A DNA stretch of 64,000 nt from Betaproteobacteria bacterium. GTDB lineage: Bacteria > Pseudomonadota > Gammaproteobacteria > Burkholderiales > SG8-41. Shown piece after piece: positions 16,220-25,089 of the stretch. The translations under genes and the position numbers were made by a program. Every line of letters begins with the position of its first letter. Position 1 is the first letter of the stretch. The stretch lies in NCBI GenBank assembly GCA_021732605.1, contig JAKFUS010000015.1, forward strand, positions 1 through 64,000. Direction: 5' to 3'. The notes under the pieces are model-generated. The model did no database searches. It saw only the letters and a list, made by a program, of their open reading frames with translations, and had not been told where the DNA came from.

Positions 16220-17091
16220 TGTCTCCCCGCATCGACCGCAACACCAAAGTCATTCTGCAGGGCATCAGCGGCCGCGCCGGACGTTTGCACAGCCGCCTGA
16301 TGCACGAATACGGCACGAACCTGGTGGCCGGCGTAGCGCCCCCAAAAGATATCAATAAAATCAATGGTATACCGTTATTCCCGGACTGCGCATCAGCGGT
16401 CAAAGCCACCGGCGCCACGGTAAGCATCGCACTGGTTGGCGCCTATGACCTGCTGGCCGCGTTGCAGGAAGCCGTTGCCGCCGGTATCCAGATGATCGTC
16501 ACGCCCACCGAAGGCATGCCCGTGCACGATGCACTCAAAGCCAAACGGCTGACACAGGAGGCCGGCGTGTTGTGGATCGGCGGCTCGACGCCGGGCATGG
16601 CGGTCGCTGAAGTCGCCAAGCTGGGATTTCTGCCCGACGTATCACTGAAATCCGGTGCGCTGGGTCTGATGTCGAAATCAGGCACGCTGTCCTATGAATC
16701 CGGATTCCGTCTCGCACAGCGCGGTGTCGGCACTTCAGTGTGGGTGGGCGTCGGTGGCGATCCGGTCAAGGGCGCACGCTATTCCGACCTGGTGCCGTTT
16801 TATGCCGCGGATGCGCAAACCCGTGCACTGTTGATCATCGGTGAAATCGGTGGTCGCGACGAAGAGGATTTTGCCGAAGCCTTAAAGGCACAGGCCTTTG
16901 CCAAACCGGTGTTTGCATTGATTGCCGGCCGCACTGCCCCGGAAGGGGTGGCCATGGGTCATGCCGGCGCGCTGACCTACGGCAGTCACGGCGGTTATGC
17001 CGCGAAACGCGCGGCGCTGGAAGCTGCGGGGGTGACGGTATTCGACACCCTCAACGCCATGGTCGAGGGTGTCGCCCGAAAACTGCTTTAG
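16216..17091 (+). CDS. Succinyl-CoA-synthetase-like acyl-CoA ligase, alpha subunit
   Basis: A 291-residue SucD-like alpha subunit. It shows the CoA-binding Rossmann motif QGISGRAGRLHSRLMHEYG, the segment LMSKSGTLSYE, and the phospho-histidine loop MGHAGALT near the C-terminus. It carries out the phosphoryl and CoA transfer steps with the preceding beta subunit. It is the last gene of the AtuA-DUF4387-EthD-like-SucCD set and converges on an acyl-CoA dehydrogenase. Forming or splitting the CoA ester of a dicarboxylic product of the upstream enzymes is a reasonable inference. Confidence 0.88.
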   Translation: MMSPRIDRNTKVILQGISGRAGRLHSRLMHEYGTNLVAGVAPPKDINKINGIPLFPDCASAVKATGATVSIALVGAYDLLAALQEAVAAGIQMIVTPTEGMPVHDALKAKRLTQEAGVLWIGGSTPGMAVAEVAKLGFLPDVSLKSGALGLMSKSGTLSYESGFRLAQRGVGTSVWVGVGGDPVKGARYSDLVPFYAADAQTRALLIIGEIGGRDEEDFAEALKAQAFAKPVFALIAGRTAPEGVAMGHAGALTYGSHGGYAAKRAALEAAGVTVFDTLNAMVEGVARKLL

Positions 17092-17113
17092 CACCGAGCG
17101 GACCGGTTCCTGT

Positions 17114-18313
17114 TCAATCCCCGGCCGGCAGTGTCAGCGGCAGGCGCTTCACGATCTTGACGCGCTGCACGGTGTCACCCGCAAGGTGGGTCCAGATCAT
17201 CGCATCGCGCACCAGCTTGTCGACACGCGCGTGCATCATGCAGCCTTCGGGGCCGTGAATGTCCATATTGGCCCGCGTCACCCGCTGAACCACTTCCTGC
17301 GAATAATTCATCACCAGCACGTTGTTGCCGTAATCCGGCAGCTTGCGGTCACGTTCCCAGGCCGTGCGCAAAACGAAGGAGCGCAGCGCTTCGGTCAGCA
17401 TGTACATCTCGTTCAGCTTCAGTTGCACCAGCTGATGGTCGATGACCAGCTTGCCAGCACGTTTGTAGTTACGTGCAAAATGCATCGCCATGCCGACGGC
17501 GTCATCGCAGATGCCCAGCGCGTTGGCCGCCAGTTCAATGTCGCCGAACTCTGATTTGTCGGTGGCGCGCGCCTTGACGCCGCCATTGACCTCACCCACC
17601 ACATTGGCATGCGGCACCCGCGCGTTTTCGAATATCAGCTCGCCGTTCTGATAGAAACGCCAGCCGCGTTTGTTGAACACCTTGCCGATGCGAAATCCGG
17701 GGGTGTCGCGCGGAATCATGAACATCGTGCTGCCCTCGCGGATACCGACTTCGGGATTGGTGCGCGCATCGACAAAAAACAGCTTGGCCACGCTGCCGTT
17801 GGCGATGAACATCTTGGTGCCGTTGAGGATCCATTCGTCGCCCTTGCGCTCGGCGCGCAATTTCCAGCCGGCCTTGGGATCGTTCTCCGGCGGCATCCGG
17901 TTGTCGGAACCGGCATTGGCCTCGGTGCCGCCCTTGCCCAGCACAAAACCGTCATCGGCGATGAACGGTTTGAGGAAACGCTCCTTCTGGTCAGGCGTGC
18001 ACGACGCGGCGATCAGGTGGCTCCATTTCCAGCACTGGCTGAAGGTCTTGGACACCGAACTGTCGCCGCGCGCGAGTTCAGCCATGACCACCGCCTGGGT
18101 GACAAAGTCCGCTTCATGTCCGCCCCACTCCCGGGGCACAGCCAGCGTGCGAAAACCCAGTTTCGAGCCCTTCTGGATGATGTCCCAGTCGAAGGTGTCC
18201 TTGGGATTGGCGATCTGGTCGCGAGCCAGCGACATCGGCCGGATTTCTTCTTCGGCAAATTTCCGCGCTTCCTTCTGCCAGCCGCGCTGCTCTTCATTCA
18301 GTGCAAAATCCAT
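17114..18313 (-). CDS. Acyl-CoA dehydrogenase family protein (partner 1 of 2)
   Basis: A 399-residue acyl-CoA dehydrogenase fold (MDFALNEEQRGWQKEARKFAEEEI start, FVLGKGGTEANAGSD FAD/substrate region, WILNGTKMFIANG middle strand). The C-terminal segment has IHGPEGCMMHARVDKLVRDA, but LAGDT where many members carry the catalytic Glu (YEGT), so the active base is missing or relocated. It lies 62 bases downstream of a second acyl-CoA dehydrogenase gene reading the same way. The two may form a mixed alpha2beta2 enzyme, as in some steroid-degrading actinobacteria (inference). Confidence 0.9.
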   Translation of the reverse strand: MDFALNEEQRGWQKEARKFAEEEIRPMSLARDQIANPKDTFDWDIIQKGSKLGFRTLAVPREWGGHEADFVTQAVVMAELARGDSSVSKTFSQCWKWSHLIAASCTPDQKERFLKPFIADDGFVLGKGGTEANAGSDNRMPPENDPKAGWKLRAERKGDEWILNGTKMFIANGSVAKLFFVDARTNPEVGIREGSTMFMIPRDTPGFRIGKVFNKRGWRFYQNGELIFENARVPHANVVGEVNGGVKARATDKSEFGDIELAANALGICDDAVGMAMHFARNYKRAGKLVIDHQLVQLKLNEMYMLTEALRSFVLRTAWERDRKLPDYGNNVLVMNYSQEVVQRVTRANMDIHGPEGCMMHARVDKLVRDAMIWTHLAGDTVQRVKIVKRLPLTLPAGD

Positions 18314-18375
18314 CGCTGCCCCTTGAAATTTATTTCAATAAATTCAATAAGTTATGATTGATACTTAAATCCGGC

Positions 18376-19614
18376 TTAACGCTCAAATCCAGCCACAACC
18401 TCGGCCACAATCAACGGCGACGCCAGGTCGCAATCCGCCGAATGGCGCAACACCAGTGTGTCGTGCACGTATTTCTGCAGCGGCATGTCGCGCATCACCG
18501 CCATCGCGCCGAAGCATTCGGCCGCTTCCAGCGTCGCCCGGTGCAGCGCTTCCGCGGTGAAGGTGCGCGCCACCACCGGCCACGGCAGGTCGTTGACGCT
18601 GCGGTCGGCGACAGCCTCCGGATGGTCGGTGATCCAGGCGGCTTTCCAGGTCAAGGCACGTGCTGCCTCAATCTGGATTGCCACGTCGGCCAGTTTCATG
18701 CCGATGGCCTGATGCTCAACGATGTGACGTCCGCCCTGCCAGCGCATTTTGGCGTAATCGATCGCTGCCTCGTACGCGGCACGGGCGACGCCGATGTTGA
18801 TTGCCGCCAGTTGCACCATGTGTCGCCCCGCAACGCCTGCATGCAGCATGCGATGCGCGGCATCCGCGGCCAGCACATCCGCTTCCGCCACCCGGCAGTT
18901 TTTTAAGGTTACGGGCGCCACGGCGCCATGCTGCCAGCGTACGCGCTCGCCCTGCGCGCCAAACGGCTGCATGAATTCACCGACGCTCAAACCCTGCCCC
19001 GCCTGCGACAGCAGCACGGTGACCGTGCCGTCGCCGCCACTGACCTTGGCCTGCACCACAAACAAGCCGGCCACCGGCGCATTGGCGACAAAAGGCGCGC
19101 TGCCGCTGATCAGCCAGTCATTGCCGTCGCGCACCGCGCTCATCTCCGGCGCTGCCGCCGGATCCGCATCCAGCGGCAGGGTCTGGTGATAATTCCAGCC
19201 GCGGCCGGCGTCGGCATCGCGGGCAATCAGCGCAATATGAAAACGGTCCTCGGCCTGAAACAGCGGCAGCCAGCGCGCGCGCTGCGCCGGACTCATCGCA
19301 GCACCCAGCACTTCCCGCGCCAGCAGTGCGGTTTCGCCCAGTACCACGGCGAGATCCACGTCTCCTGCCGCCAGTTCCTCCAGCAGCATGCAGGTGGTCA
19401 GCGTGTCGGCGCCGGCCCCCCCCAGGTCTTCCGGCAGACCCAGTCCGCGCAAGCCCATCTGCGCCGCCTGGTCGAGCAGGTCGACCATCAACGGTTTTTC
19501 AAAGGGCTCCAGCCGCGCCGGATCGGTGGCGGCCGGTTTGACTTCGCGATTCACAAAATCACGGACGGCGTCGCGGAATTCGGTCTGCTCCGGTGTCAAA
19601 TGCAGGTCAACCAT
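18376..19614 (-). CDS. Acyl-CoA dehydrogenase family protein (partner 2 of 2)
   Basis: A 412-residue, more divergent acyl-CoA dehydrogenase (LTPEQTEFRDAVRDFVNREV start, GLPEDLGGAGADTLT). The usual KVWITNA-type strand appears as DWLISGSAPFVANA. The C-terminus ends in YVHDTLVLRHSADCDLASP, without the arginine-rich R-D-A-R-I or YEG motifs. The loss of several active-site positions suggests a structural or regulatory subunit of the neighbouring enzyme at 17114-18313. A Bug receptor gene lies just upstream. Confidence 0.87.
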   Translation of the reverse strand: MVDLHLTPEQTEFRDAVRDFVNREVKPAATDPARLEPFEKPLMVDLLDQAAQMGLRGLGLPEDLGGAGADTLTTCMLLEELAAGDVDLAVVLGETALLAREVLGAAMSPAQRARWLPLFQAEDRFHIALIARDADAGRGWNYHQTLPLDADPAAAPEMSAVRDGNDWLISGSAPFVANAPVAGLFVVQAKVSGGDGTVTVLLSQAGQGLSVGEFMQPFGAQGERVRWQHGAVAPVTLKNCRVAEADVLAADAAHRMLHAGVAGRHMVQLAAINIGVARAAYEAAIDYAKMRWQGGRHIVEHQAIGMKLADVAIQIEAARALTWKAAWITDHPEAVADRSVNDLPWPVVARTFTAEALHRATLEAAECFGAMAVMRDMPLQKYVHDTLVLRHSADCDLASPLIVAEVVAGFER

Positions 19615-19650
19615 GCGCTGCTTCCTTTCGTGGCGGATGAAACCTCTGGA

Positions 19651-20625
19651 TCACTGCGGCTCAATGCCTGCGGCACGGGCTGCTTTGATCCATTTGGCGA
19701 TTTCGGATTTGATGTACGCATCATGCTCCTCAATGGAATTGCCCACTGGATCGGCGCCGAGCTGAATCAGCCTTTTTCGGTTCTCCGGATCACGCAAGGC
19801 CGTCACCAGCGCGGTGTTGAGTTTTTCCGCGATGGGCCGGGGGATGCCGGCAGGTCCGACAAAGCTGAAGCCGCTGCGCACGACAAAGCCGGGCAATCCC
19901 GCCTCTTCCATGGTCGGTATATCCGGCGCAAATCCCGAGCGCGCACTGCCGGTCTGCGCGATCAGCCGCAGCCGTCCCGCCGAGATGTAACCCGTCAGCA
20001 AAGGCATACTCGCAAACTGCATCTGGATCTGACCCGCCACAAGGTCGATGACCGCCGGCCCCGCTCCTTTGTACGGCACGTGAACGAGCTTGGTATTCGC
20101 CATGCTGTTCAGCAGTTCACCGGACAAGTGCCCCACGGTCCCGCGACCGGAAGTCGAATAAAAAATTTCGCCCGGGCGTTTTTTCGACAACGCAATCAGA
20201 TCCTTCAGGTTCTTCACCGGCAGCGATGGATGCACGACCAGACCTGAAGGCACATCAACGATCAGTCCCAGCGCCGTAAAATCCTTCAGCGTATCGAAAG
20301 GCATCTTGCGGATCATCGCCGGATTGATGACAAAGCTCGCCGCCATCAGCCCGGTGGTGTAACCGTCGGCAGGACTCTTCGCCACGGCATCGCCGCCAAT
20401 GGTGCCGCCCGCTCCGGGCCGGTAATCCATCACCAACTGCTGCCCCAGAACTTCAACCATTTTCGGTTGCAGCAGCCGAAAGAACACCTCACTGTTGCCG
20501 CCGGGCGCCGCGGGATTGACGATGCGGACCGGTTTGGTCGGGAAAGCCTGTGCTTGCACGGCTTGGCTACCAGCCGCAAACAGGCCTGCGACAAGGGCAC
20601 AACAAATTGTGTTCACTCGCTTCAT
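19651..20625 (-). CDS. Bug-family (TctC-type) periplasmic substrate-binding protein
   Basis: A 324-residue exported receptor of the Bug family, the periplasmic component of tripartite tricarboxylate transporters, which bind carboxylates and similar small acids. A Sec signal peptide (MKRVNTICCALVAGLFAAGSQ) is cleaved near AQA at about residue 26. The mature start is FPTKPVRIV. The first ligand loop reads PAAPGGNSEVFFR, lacking the usual G-G-x-x-D, so its pocket may differ. The second loop is YKGAGPAVIDL. It is placed 36 bases before the acyl-CoA dehydrogenase pair and is likely co-transcribed with it. No membrane subunits are near. Confidence 0.92.
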   Translation of the reverse strand: MKRVNTICCALVAGLFAAGSQAVQAQAFPTKPVRIVNPAAPGGNSEVFFRLLQPKMVEVLGQQLVMDYRPGAGGTIGGDAVAKSPADGYTTGLMAASFVINPAMIRKMPFDTLKDFTALGLIVDVPSGLVVHPSLPVKNLKDLIALSKKRPGEIFYSTSGRGTVGHLSGELLNSMANTKLVHVPYKGAGPAVIDLVAGQIQMQFASMPLLTGYISAGRLRLIAQTGSARSGFAPDIPTMEEAGLPGFVVRSGFSFVGPAGIPRPIAEKLNTALVTALRDPENRKRLIQLGADPVGNSIEEHDAYIKSEIAKWIKAARAAGIEPQ

Positions 20626-20788
20626 TTAACTTCTCCTCCTGTGCGCACAGTTATATTTGAATTGCAGAAAAAAGCGCTCACAGATAATGCCCAAAACAGG
20701 AAGCAGCGGCAACCGCCATGGCAGCAAAACCACGATACGGACGCCACGTTCAACTCACATGACTGCGCATCAGCGCGGTCATCAAATA

Positions 20789-20835
20789 CCTCCCCTCTCC
20801 CTGCAACGCGGGGAGAGGGGCCGGGGGTGAGGGCC
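20789..20835. repeat. Palindromic GGGGAGAGGG-type interspersed repeat
   Basis: TCCCCTCTCCCTGCAACGCG is followed by GGGAGAGGGGCCGGGGGTGA, forming a hairpin of the same family as the copies near 7.8-8.3 kb. It directly abuts the stop of the SDR gene (20837) and may serve as its transcription stop. Confidence 0.85.
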
Positions 20836-20836
20836 G

Positions 20837-21628
20837 CTACACCAATCCCCGTGCGATACCCCCATCCACCAGGATCGACTGACAGGTGACATAGCTGGTT
20901 TTGTGGGAAGCGAGAAACGCCACCATCGGCGCAATTTCCTCGGGCTGGCCGAAGCGACCCAGCGGAATCTCGTGTGCGAACTCATCGACGATGACGGCAG
21001 GCGGCACACCGCGCTCCTTTGCCAGTTTGTCGATGCGGTTGGTCCAGAGGCTGGTCATGGTGCGCCCCGGCGACACCGAATTGACGCGGATATTGAAGGG
21101 CTGGAATTCAGCGCCCAGCGTTTTCACCATGGCGATCAGTCCGGCCTTGTGCACATTGGACACCAGTTGCTGCGGATACGGCATGCGTGGCCCGGCGGCG
21201 CCGAGGATGACAATGCGCCCTGAGCCTGATTTTTTCAGCAGATCCAGCGTAGCGCGAATGACACGCACCGTGCCCATGACATTGAATTCGTAATTGGCAT
21301 ACCACGCTGCGTCATCAAGTTCTCCGAACAACGCGCGCTGGCTGCCGCCCACGGCCGACACCAGAATGTCCAGTTTGATCGTCTGCTGCTCCAGCCACAG
21401 TTGCAGGGCTGTGACATCAGTGGCTTTGGTCACATCGGCAGCGAACCAGCGCACCGGCCGGCCCACGGCCTGCTCCAGCTTCACTGCGGCCTGTTTCAGT
21501 TTTTCTGCATTGCGCGAACAGATGATGAGATCCACGCCCTCTTCGAGCAGCGCCTTCGCGCTCTCATAACCGATGCCCTCGCTTGCTCCGACCACGAGGG
21601 CGGTTTCACCTTTGATACCCAAATCCAT
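20837..21628 (-). CDS. Short-chain dehydrogenase/reductase (SDR)
   Basis: A 263-residue classical SDR. It has the cofactor motif VVGASEGIGYESAKALLEEG (TGxxxGIG variant with Ala), the strand VSAVGGSQ, the Ser in ILGAAGPRMPYPQQLVSNVHKAG where the Y-x-x-x-K Tyr is replaced (YPQQLVSNVHK), and the PG loop SVSPGRT. The shifted Tyr makes its catalytic residues uncertain. The start at 21628 is chosen because the family begins MDLGIKGETALVVGA. It is followed by a palindromic repeat. NAD(P)-dependent oxidation or reduction of a hydroxyacyl intermediate is the likely job. Confidence 0.88.
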   Translation of the reverse strand: MDLGIKGETALVVGASEGIGYESAKALLEEGVDLIICSRNAEKLKQAAVKLEQAVGRPVRWFAADVTKATDVTALQLWLEQQTIKLDILVSAVGGSQRALFGELDDAAWYANYEFNVMGTVRVIRATLDLLKKSGSGRIVILGAAGPRMPYPQQLVSNVHKAGLIAMVKTLGAEFQPFNIRVNSVSPGRTMTSLWTNRIDKLAKERGVPPAVIVDEFAHEIPLGRFGQPEEIAPMVAFLASHKTSYVTCQSILVDGGIARGLV

Positions 21629-21654
21629 ATCGATCCCGTTTTTAATGCCGCATA

Positions 21655-21690
21655 ACAAAAGAAAACGCCGGCCTTTAAAGCCGGCGCCAT
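21655..21690 (-). terminator. Rho-independent terminator of the Bug gene at 21733
   Basis: CGCCGGC-CTTTAAA-GCCGGCG (21666-21686) is followed on the minus strand by TTTTCTTTTG. It lies between the SDR start and the Bug stop. Confidence 0.75.
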
Positions 21691-21732
21691 GCTGCAATCA
21701 ATCCTGCCCGACTGATGTTACTCGACCTGACG

Positions 21733-22710
21733 TTATTCGACTTTAGCACCCGTCATTTTGATCAGTTTGCCGTACTTCTCGTAATCCACCTTAAGCGTCG
21801 CGTTGAACTGATCGACGGTGCTCGGTGACGGATCCAGTGCCTGATTCTCCAGGTTTTTGATCACGTCCGGCAGCGCCAGTGCCTTGTTGATTTCAGCGTT
21901 GAGTTTGTCGATCACCGGTTTAGGCGTGCCGGCGGGTGCAAACACCCCGATCCACGGGCTCATGTCGTAACCCGGCACTCCGGAATCCGCCAGTGTCGGC
22001 ACATTCGGCAACGCCTTGCTGGCTTTACTTGATCCCAGACCCAGCGGACGCAGTTTACCGGCACGAATCTGGTTGATGACGGTGCCCACCGTGGCAAACG
22101 AGGCCTGGGTTTCCCCGGCCAGCAAGGCAGTCACTTGCGGCGCGCCGCCTTTGTACGGCACGTGCACGATATCAATGCCGGTCATCGAAATCAGCAGTGC
22201 CATCTGCAGATGCGGCGCGCTGCCGTTGCCCGAGGATGAATAGTTGATCTGCCCCGGCCGCGATTTTGCCAATGCGATGAACTCTTTCGTGGTTTTTACC
22301 GGCAGCGACGGATGCACAGTCAGCACGCCCGGCTGCGCCGACAACATGCCGACCCCGGTGAAGTCCTTCACCGTGTCGTAGGTCAGTTTCTTGCCGTAGA
22401 TATGCGCATTGCCGACATGGGTCGTCGAATGCACCATGATGGTGTAACCGTCGGCTTGCGCCTTGGCCACGACGTCGGCACCGATGGAGCCGGAAGCACC
22501 GCCCCGGTTGTCGACCACGAACTGCTGGCCCAGAGACTCCGACAGTTTCTGCATCACCACCCGGCCCACCACATCATTCGAGCCGCCAGCTGGCCAGGGA
22601 ATGACCACGCGCACCACTTTGGCCGGATAAACCTGTGCATGCACCAGCACCGGCGCAGCGCTCAGCGTCGCGGCAACGGCGACCAGAATGGAATTCAATA
22701 AGGGTTTCAA
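21733..22710 (-). CDS. Bug-family periplasmic substrate-binding protein (tandem copy A)
   Basis: A 325-residue Bug receptor. The start is a TTG at 22710: AGGAGG lies seven bases upstream, and the signal peptide (MKPLLNSILVAVAATLSAAP) begins there, whereas the in-frame ATG 11 codons earlier would give an atypical leader. The mature start VYPAKVVRVVIPWPAGGSND carries the typical GG-x-x-D ligand loop, and YKGGAPQVTALLAGE forms the second. It is the first of three tandem receptor genes on this strand, each with its own hairpin terminator, and it is the most diverged of the three. Confidence 0.92.
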   Translation of the reverse strand: MKPLLNSILVAVAATLSAAPVLVHAQVYPAKVVRVVIPWPAGGSNDVVGRVVMQKLSESLGQQFVVDNRGGASGSIGADVVAKAQADGYTIMVHSTTHVGNAHIYGKKLTYDTVKDFTGVGMLSAQPGVLTVHPSLPVKTTKEFIALAKSRPGQINYSSSGNGSAPHLQMALLISMTGIDIVHVPYKGGAPQVTALLAGETQASFATVGTVINQIRAGKLRPLGLGSSKASKALPNVPTLADSGVPGYDMSPWIGVFAPAGTPKPVIDKLNAEINKALALPDVIKNLENQALDPSPSTVDQFNATLKVDYEKYGKLIKMTGAKVE

Positions 22711-22802
22711 ATCGGCTCCTCCTTCGGTTTTTTTGCTCTGCAAAAGACCGTGCAGATCGACAAATTATGCGTAAAACCCGGCATTGCAACAATGAAAAGA
22801 GC

Positions 22803-22833
22803 AAAAAACCGGCGCAGAACGCCGGTTTTTTTA
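22803..22833. terminator. Bidirectional rho-independent terminator
   Basis: AAAAAACCGGCG, loop CAGAA, CGCCGGTTTTTTT. On the minus strand it ends transcription of the Bug gene at 22856. Its core resembles the hairpin at 23863-23880, as if duplicated with the gene. Confidence 0.88.
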
Positions 22834-22855
22834 ATATAAGGTCCTTTTGCAGTGC

Positions 22856-23842
22856 TTAATCCGCCTTGGCCCCGGTCTCCTTGATCAGTTTGGCGTATTT
22901 GTCGAAGTCCGATTTCATCCGTGCAGCGAACTGCTCCGGCGTCATGAACATCGGATCCAGCGTCTGTGAAGTCAGCTTGTCGGCGACACCCTTGTCCTTC
23001 AGCACCTTGTGGATTTCGGCATTGAGGCGATCGACGATGGGTTTGGGCGTATTCGCCGGCGCCATCATGCCGACCCAGGCGGTGAATTCGTAACCTTTGA
23101 TGGTTTCAGCAATCGACGGCACCTCCGGGAACTGTGCAATGCGCTCATCAGCCGTCACTGCCACTGCACGCAGGCGCTTCGAACTGACATGCGGGATCAC
23201 GGAACCGACGGTGGCCGTCATCGCCTGCACCTCACCCGAAGCAATCGCCACCGCTGCCGGGCCGCCGCCCTTGTACGGCACATGGATCATCTTGGTGTTG
23301 CTCATCGAATTGAGCAAGGCCATCGCAAGATGAACAAAGCTGCCGGCGCCCGAGGATGCATAGGTGATGGCATTGGGCTGCTTGCGACCGAGGTCGATGA
23401 ATTCCTTGACCGTCTTCACCGGGAAAGACGGATGCACCACCAGCATGCCGACTTGGCGTCCCAGCGGCGATATCGCGGCAAAATCCTTCAAGGTGTCGTA
23501 GGGCACCTTGCTGTAGAGACTCGGGTTCGACACATGCGCGGCCGAATGCACCAGCAGGGTATAACCGTCAGCCGGGCTTTTTGCCACGACGTCGGCGCCG
23601 AGAATGCCGGAAGCACCGCCGCGGTTGTCGATGATGAACTGCTGGCCCATGGTTTCGCTCAGTTTCAGCGCAACGATGCGCCCGGCGATGTCATTGGCGC
23701 CGCCCGGAGGCCAGGCAACGATGACGCGGACCGTTCTTGCCGGATAGCTCTGGGCATGCAAGGCAGGCGCGACAGCGCAGGTAACAGCAACCAGGGCTGT
23801 CAACAAGCCAGCCTTGCGCGCAAATGTTTTATTGGTGCACAT
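22856..23842 (-). CDS. Bug-family periplasmic substrate-binding protein (tandem copy B)
   Basis: A 328-residue Bug receptor with leader MCTNKTFARKAGLLTALVAV and a probable cleavage after LHA. AGAGGA six bases before the ATG at 23842 fixes the start. Ligand loops are AWPPGGANDIAGR and YKGGGPAAVAIASGE. It is strikingly similar to the next copy (23905-24891), sharing DPMFMTPEQFA and IKETGAK near the C-terminus, which points to a recent tandem duplication. No enzyme gene is placed between the copies. Confidence 0.93.
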   Translation of the reverse strand: MCTNKTFARKAGLLTALVAVTCAVAPALHAQSYPARTVRVIVAWPPGGANDIAGRIVALKLSETMGQQFIIDNRGGASGILGADVVAKSPADGYTLLVHSAAHVSNPSLYSKVPYDTLKDFAAISPLGRQVGMLVVHPSFPVKTVKEFIDLGRKQPNAITYASSGAGSFVHLAMALLNSMSNTKMIHVPYKGGGPAAVAIASGEVQAMTATVGSVIPHVSSKRLRAVAVTADERIAQFPEVPSIAETIKGYEFTAWVGMMAPANTPKPIVDRLNAEIHKVLKDKGVADKLTSQTLDPMFMTPEQFAARMKSDFDKYAKLIKETGAKAD

Positions 23843-23854
23843 GGAATTCCTCTT

Positions 23855-23881
23855 AAAAAAATGCCGGCGCGAACGCCGGCT
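23855..23881 (-). terminator. Rho-independent terminator of the Bug gene at 23905
   Basis: GCCGGCG-CGAA-CGCCGGC (23863-23880) is followed on the minus strand by ATTTTTTTAAG. Confidence 0.82.
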
Positions 23882-23904
23882 CTGCATCTGTATCGTGAAA
23901 CTGC

Positions 23905-24891
23905 TCAGTCCACTTTGGCGCCGGTCTCTTTGATGACCTTGGCGTATTTGTCGTAATCCGACTTCAGGCGCACCGCGAACTGTTCAGGCGTCATGAACAT
24001 CGGATCCAGCGTCTGCGCACTGAGTTTCTCGGCAATCACACGATCCTTGAGCACCTTGTGCATTTCATTGTTCAGGCGGTCCAGTACCGGCTTTGGCATG
24101 TTTGCCGGCCCCAGTGCGCCGATCCAGGCTGTAAATTCGTAGCCTTTGACGCCACCTTCGGCAATCGTCTGCACCTGCGGATACTGCGTGATGCGTTCAT
24201 CCGATGTCACCGCAACCGCGCGCAGGCGCTTGGAGTTGATGTGCGGGATCACCGATCCGACCGTTGCCATCATTGCCTGCACTTCACCGGATACGATCGC
24301 CACCGCGGCTGGACCGCCGCCTTTATACGGTACATGCACCATCCTGGTATTGCTCATCGAATTCATCAGCGCCATGCCGAGATGGACAAAACTGCCGTTA
24401 CCGGAGGAGGAATAGGTAATCTGATTCGGACGCTTGCGGCCGAGATCCAGAAATTCCTTGACACTGGTCGTCGGCAGCGAGGGATGCACCACCAGAATGC
24501 CGACCTGACGCGCCAGCGGCGCGATGCCGACGAAGTCCTTCATCGTGTCATAAGGAATCTTGCTGTAGAGATGGGGGTTCGACACATGCGTGGTCGAATG
24601 GACCATGAAGGTGTAACCATCGGCAGGACTTTTTGCGGTGAGATCCGATCCGACAATGCCGGAAGCCCCGCCGCGGTTGTCGATGATGAATTGCTGTCCG
24701 GTGTTTTCCGACAGCTTCTGCGCCACCAGCCGCGCGACAATGTCATTCGATCCGCCCGGGGGCCAGGGAACGATGATGCGTACGGTTTTCGCCGGATAGT
24801 TCTGCGCCACCGCGACCAGCGGTGCGCCGAGGACTCCGGTCAGCGCCAGTAGTGCCATTTGAATGGCTGATTTCTGAGTTGACGAGATCAT
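23905..24891 (-). CDS. Bug-family periplasmic substrate-binding protein (tandem copy C)
   Basis: A 328-residue receptor, first in transcription order of the three. The leader MISSTQKSAIQMALLALTGV ends near AVA-QNYPAKTVR. GGAGG lies seven bases before the ATG. Loops PWPPGGSNDIVAR and YKGGGPAAVAIVSGE are nearly the same as in copy B, while positions lining the pocket between residues 85 and 150 differ slightly, so the two may bind related acids. It diverges from the CoA-transferase gene at 25090. Confidence 0.93.
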   Translation of the reverse strand: MISSTQKSAIQMALLALTGVLGAPLVAVAQNYPAKTVRIIVPWPPGGSNDIVARLVAQKLSENTGQQFIIDNRGGASGIVGSDLTAKSPADGYTFMVHSTTHVSNPHLYSKIPYDTMKDFVGIAPLARQVGILVVHPSLPTTSVKEFLDLGRKRPNQITYSSSGNGSFVHLGMALMNSMSNTRMVHVPYKGGGPAAVAIVSGEVQAMMATVGSVIPHINSKRLRAVAVTSDERITQYPQVQTIAEGGVKGYEFTAWIGALGPANMPKPVLDRLNNEMHKVLKDRVIAEKLSAQTLDPMFMTPEQFAVRLKSDYDKYAKVIKETGAKVD

Positions 24892-25037
24892 TCTTGTCCT
24901 CCGTATATTATTGTGAAGCTGCGTTTGAACTTGCAGACTTTCGAGCCGGGCTATTATCCGTGATAAACAGATGCACCATCAACAGTCGCTCCCCGCCTCG
25001 GCAGGCGCAGGATAAAATGACTCTTTCCTAAACTAAT

Positions 25038-25065
25038 TGCGGCTATGCACTGACGCAGTGCCGCA
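25038..25065 (+). promoter_or_regulatory. Hairpin in the 5' leader of the CoA-transferase gene
   Basis: A perfect stem GCACTG-ACG-CAGTGC (25047-25061), extended by TGCG/CGCA (25038-25041 and 25062-25065), stands about ten bases before the Shine-Dalgarno CCGGAG. It has no U tract, so it is more likely an mRNA-leader structure or operator than a terminator. Confidence 0.4.
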
Positions 25066-25089
25066 TGACTAATTCCGGAGCATTTGCGT

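Noticed and set aside
20789-20835. Simple terminator only
   Set aside because: The hairpin has no T tract and belongs to a dispersed repeat family with copies near 7.8-8.3 kb, so it is classed as a repeat first.
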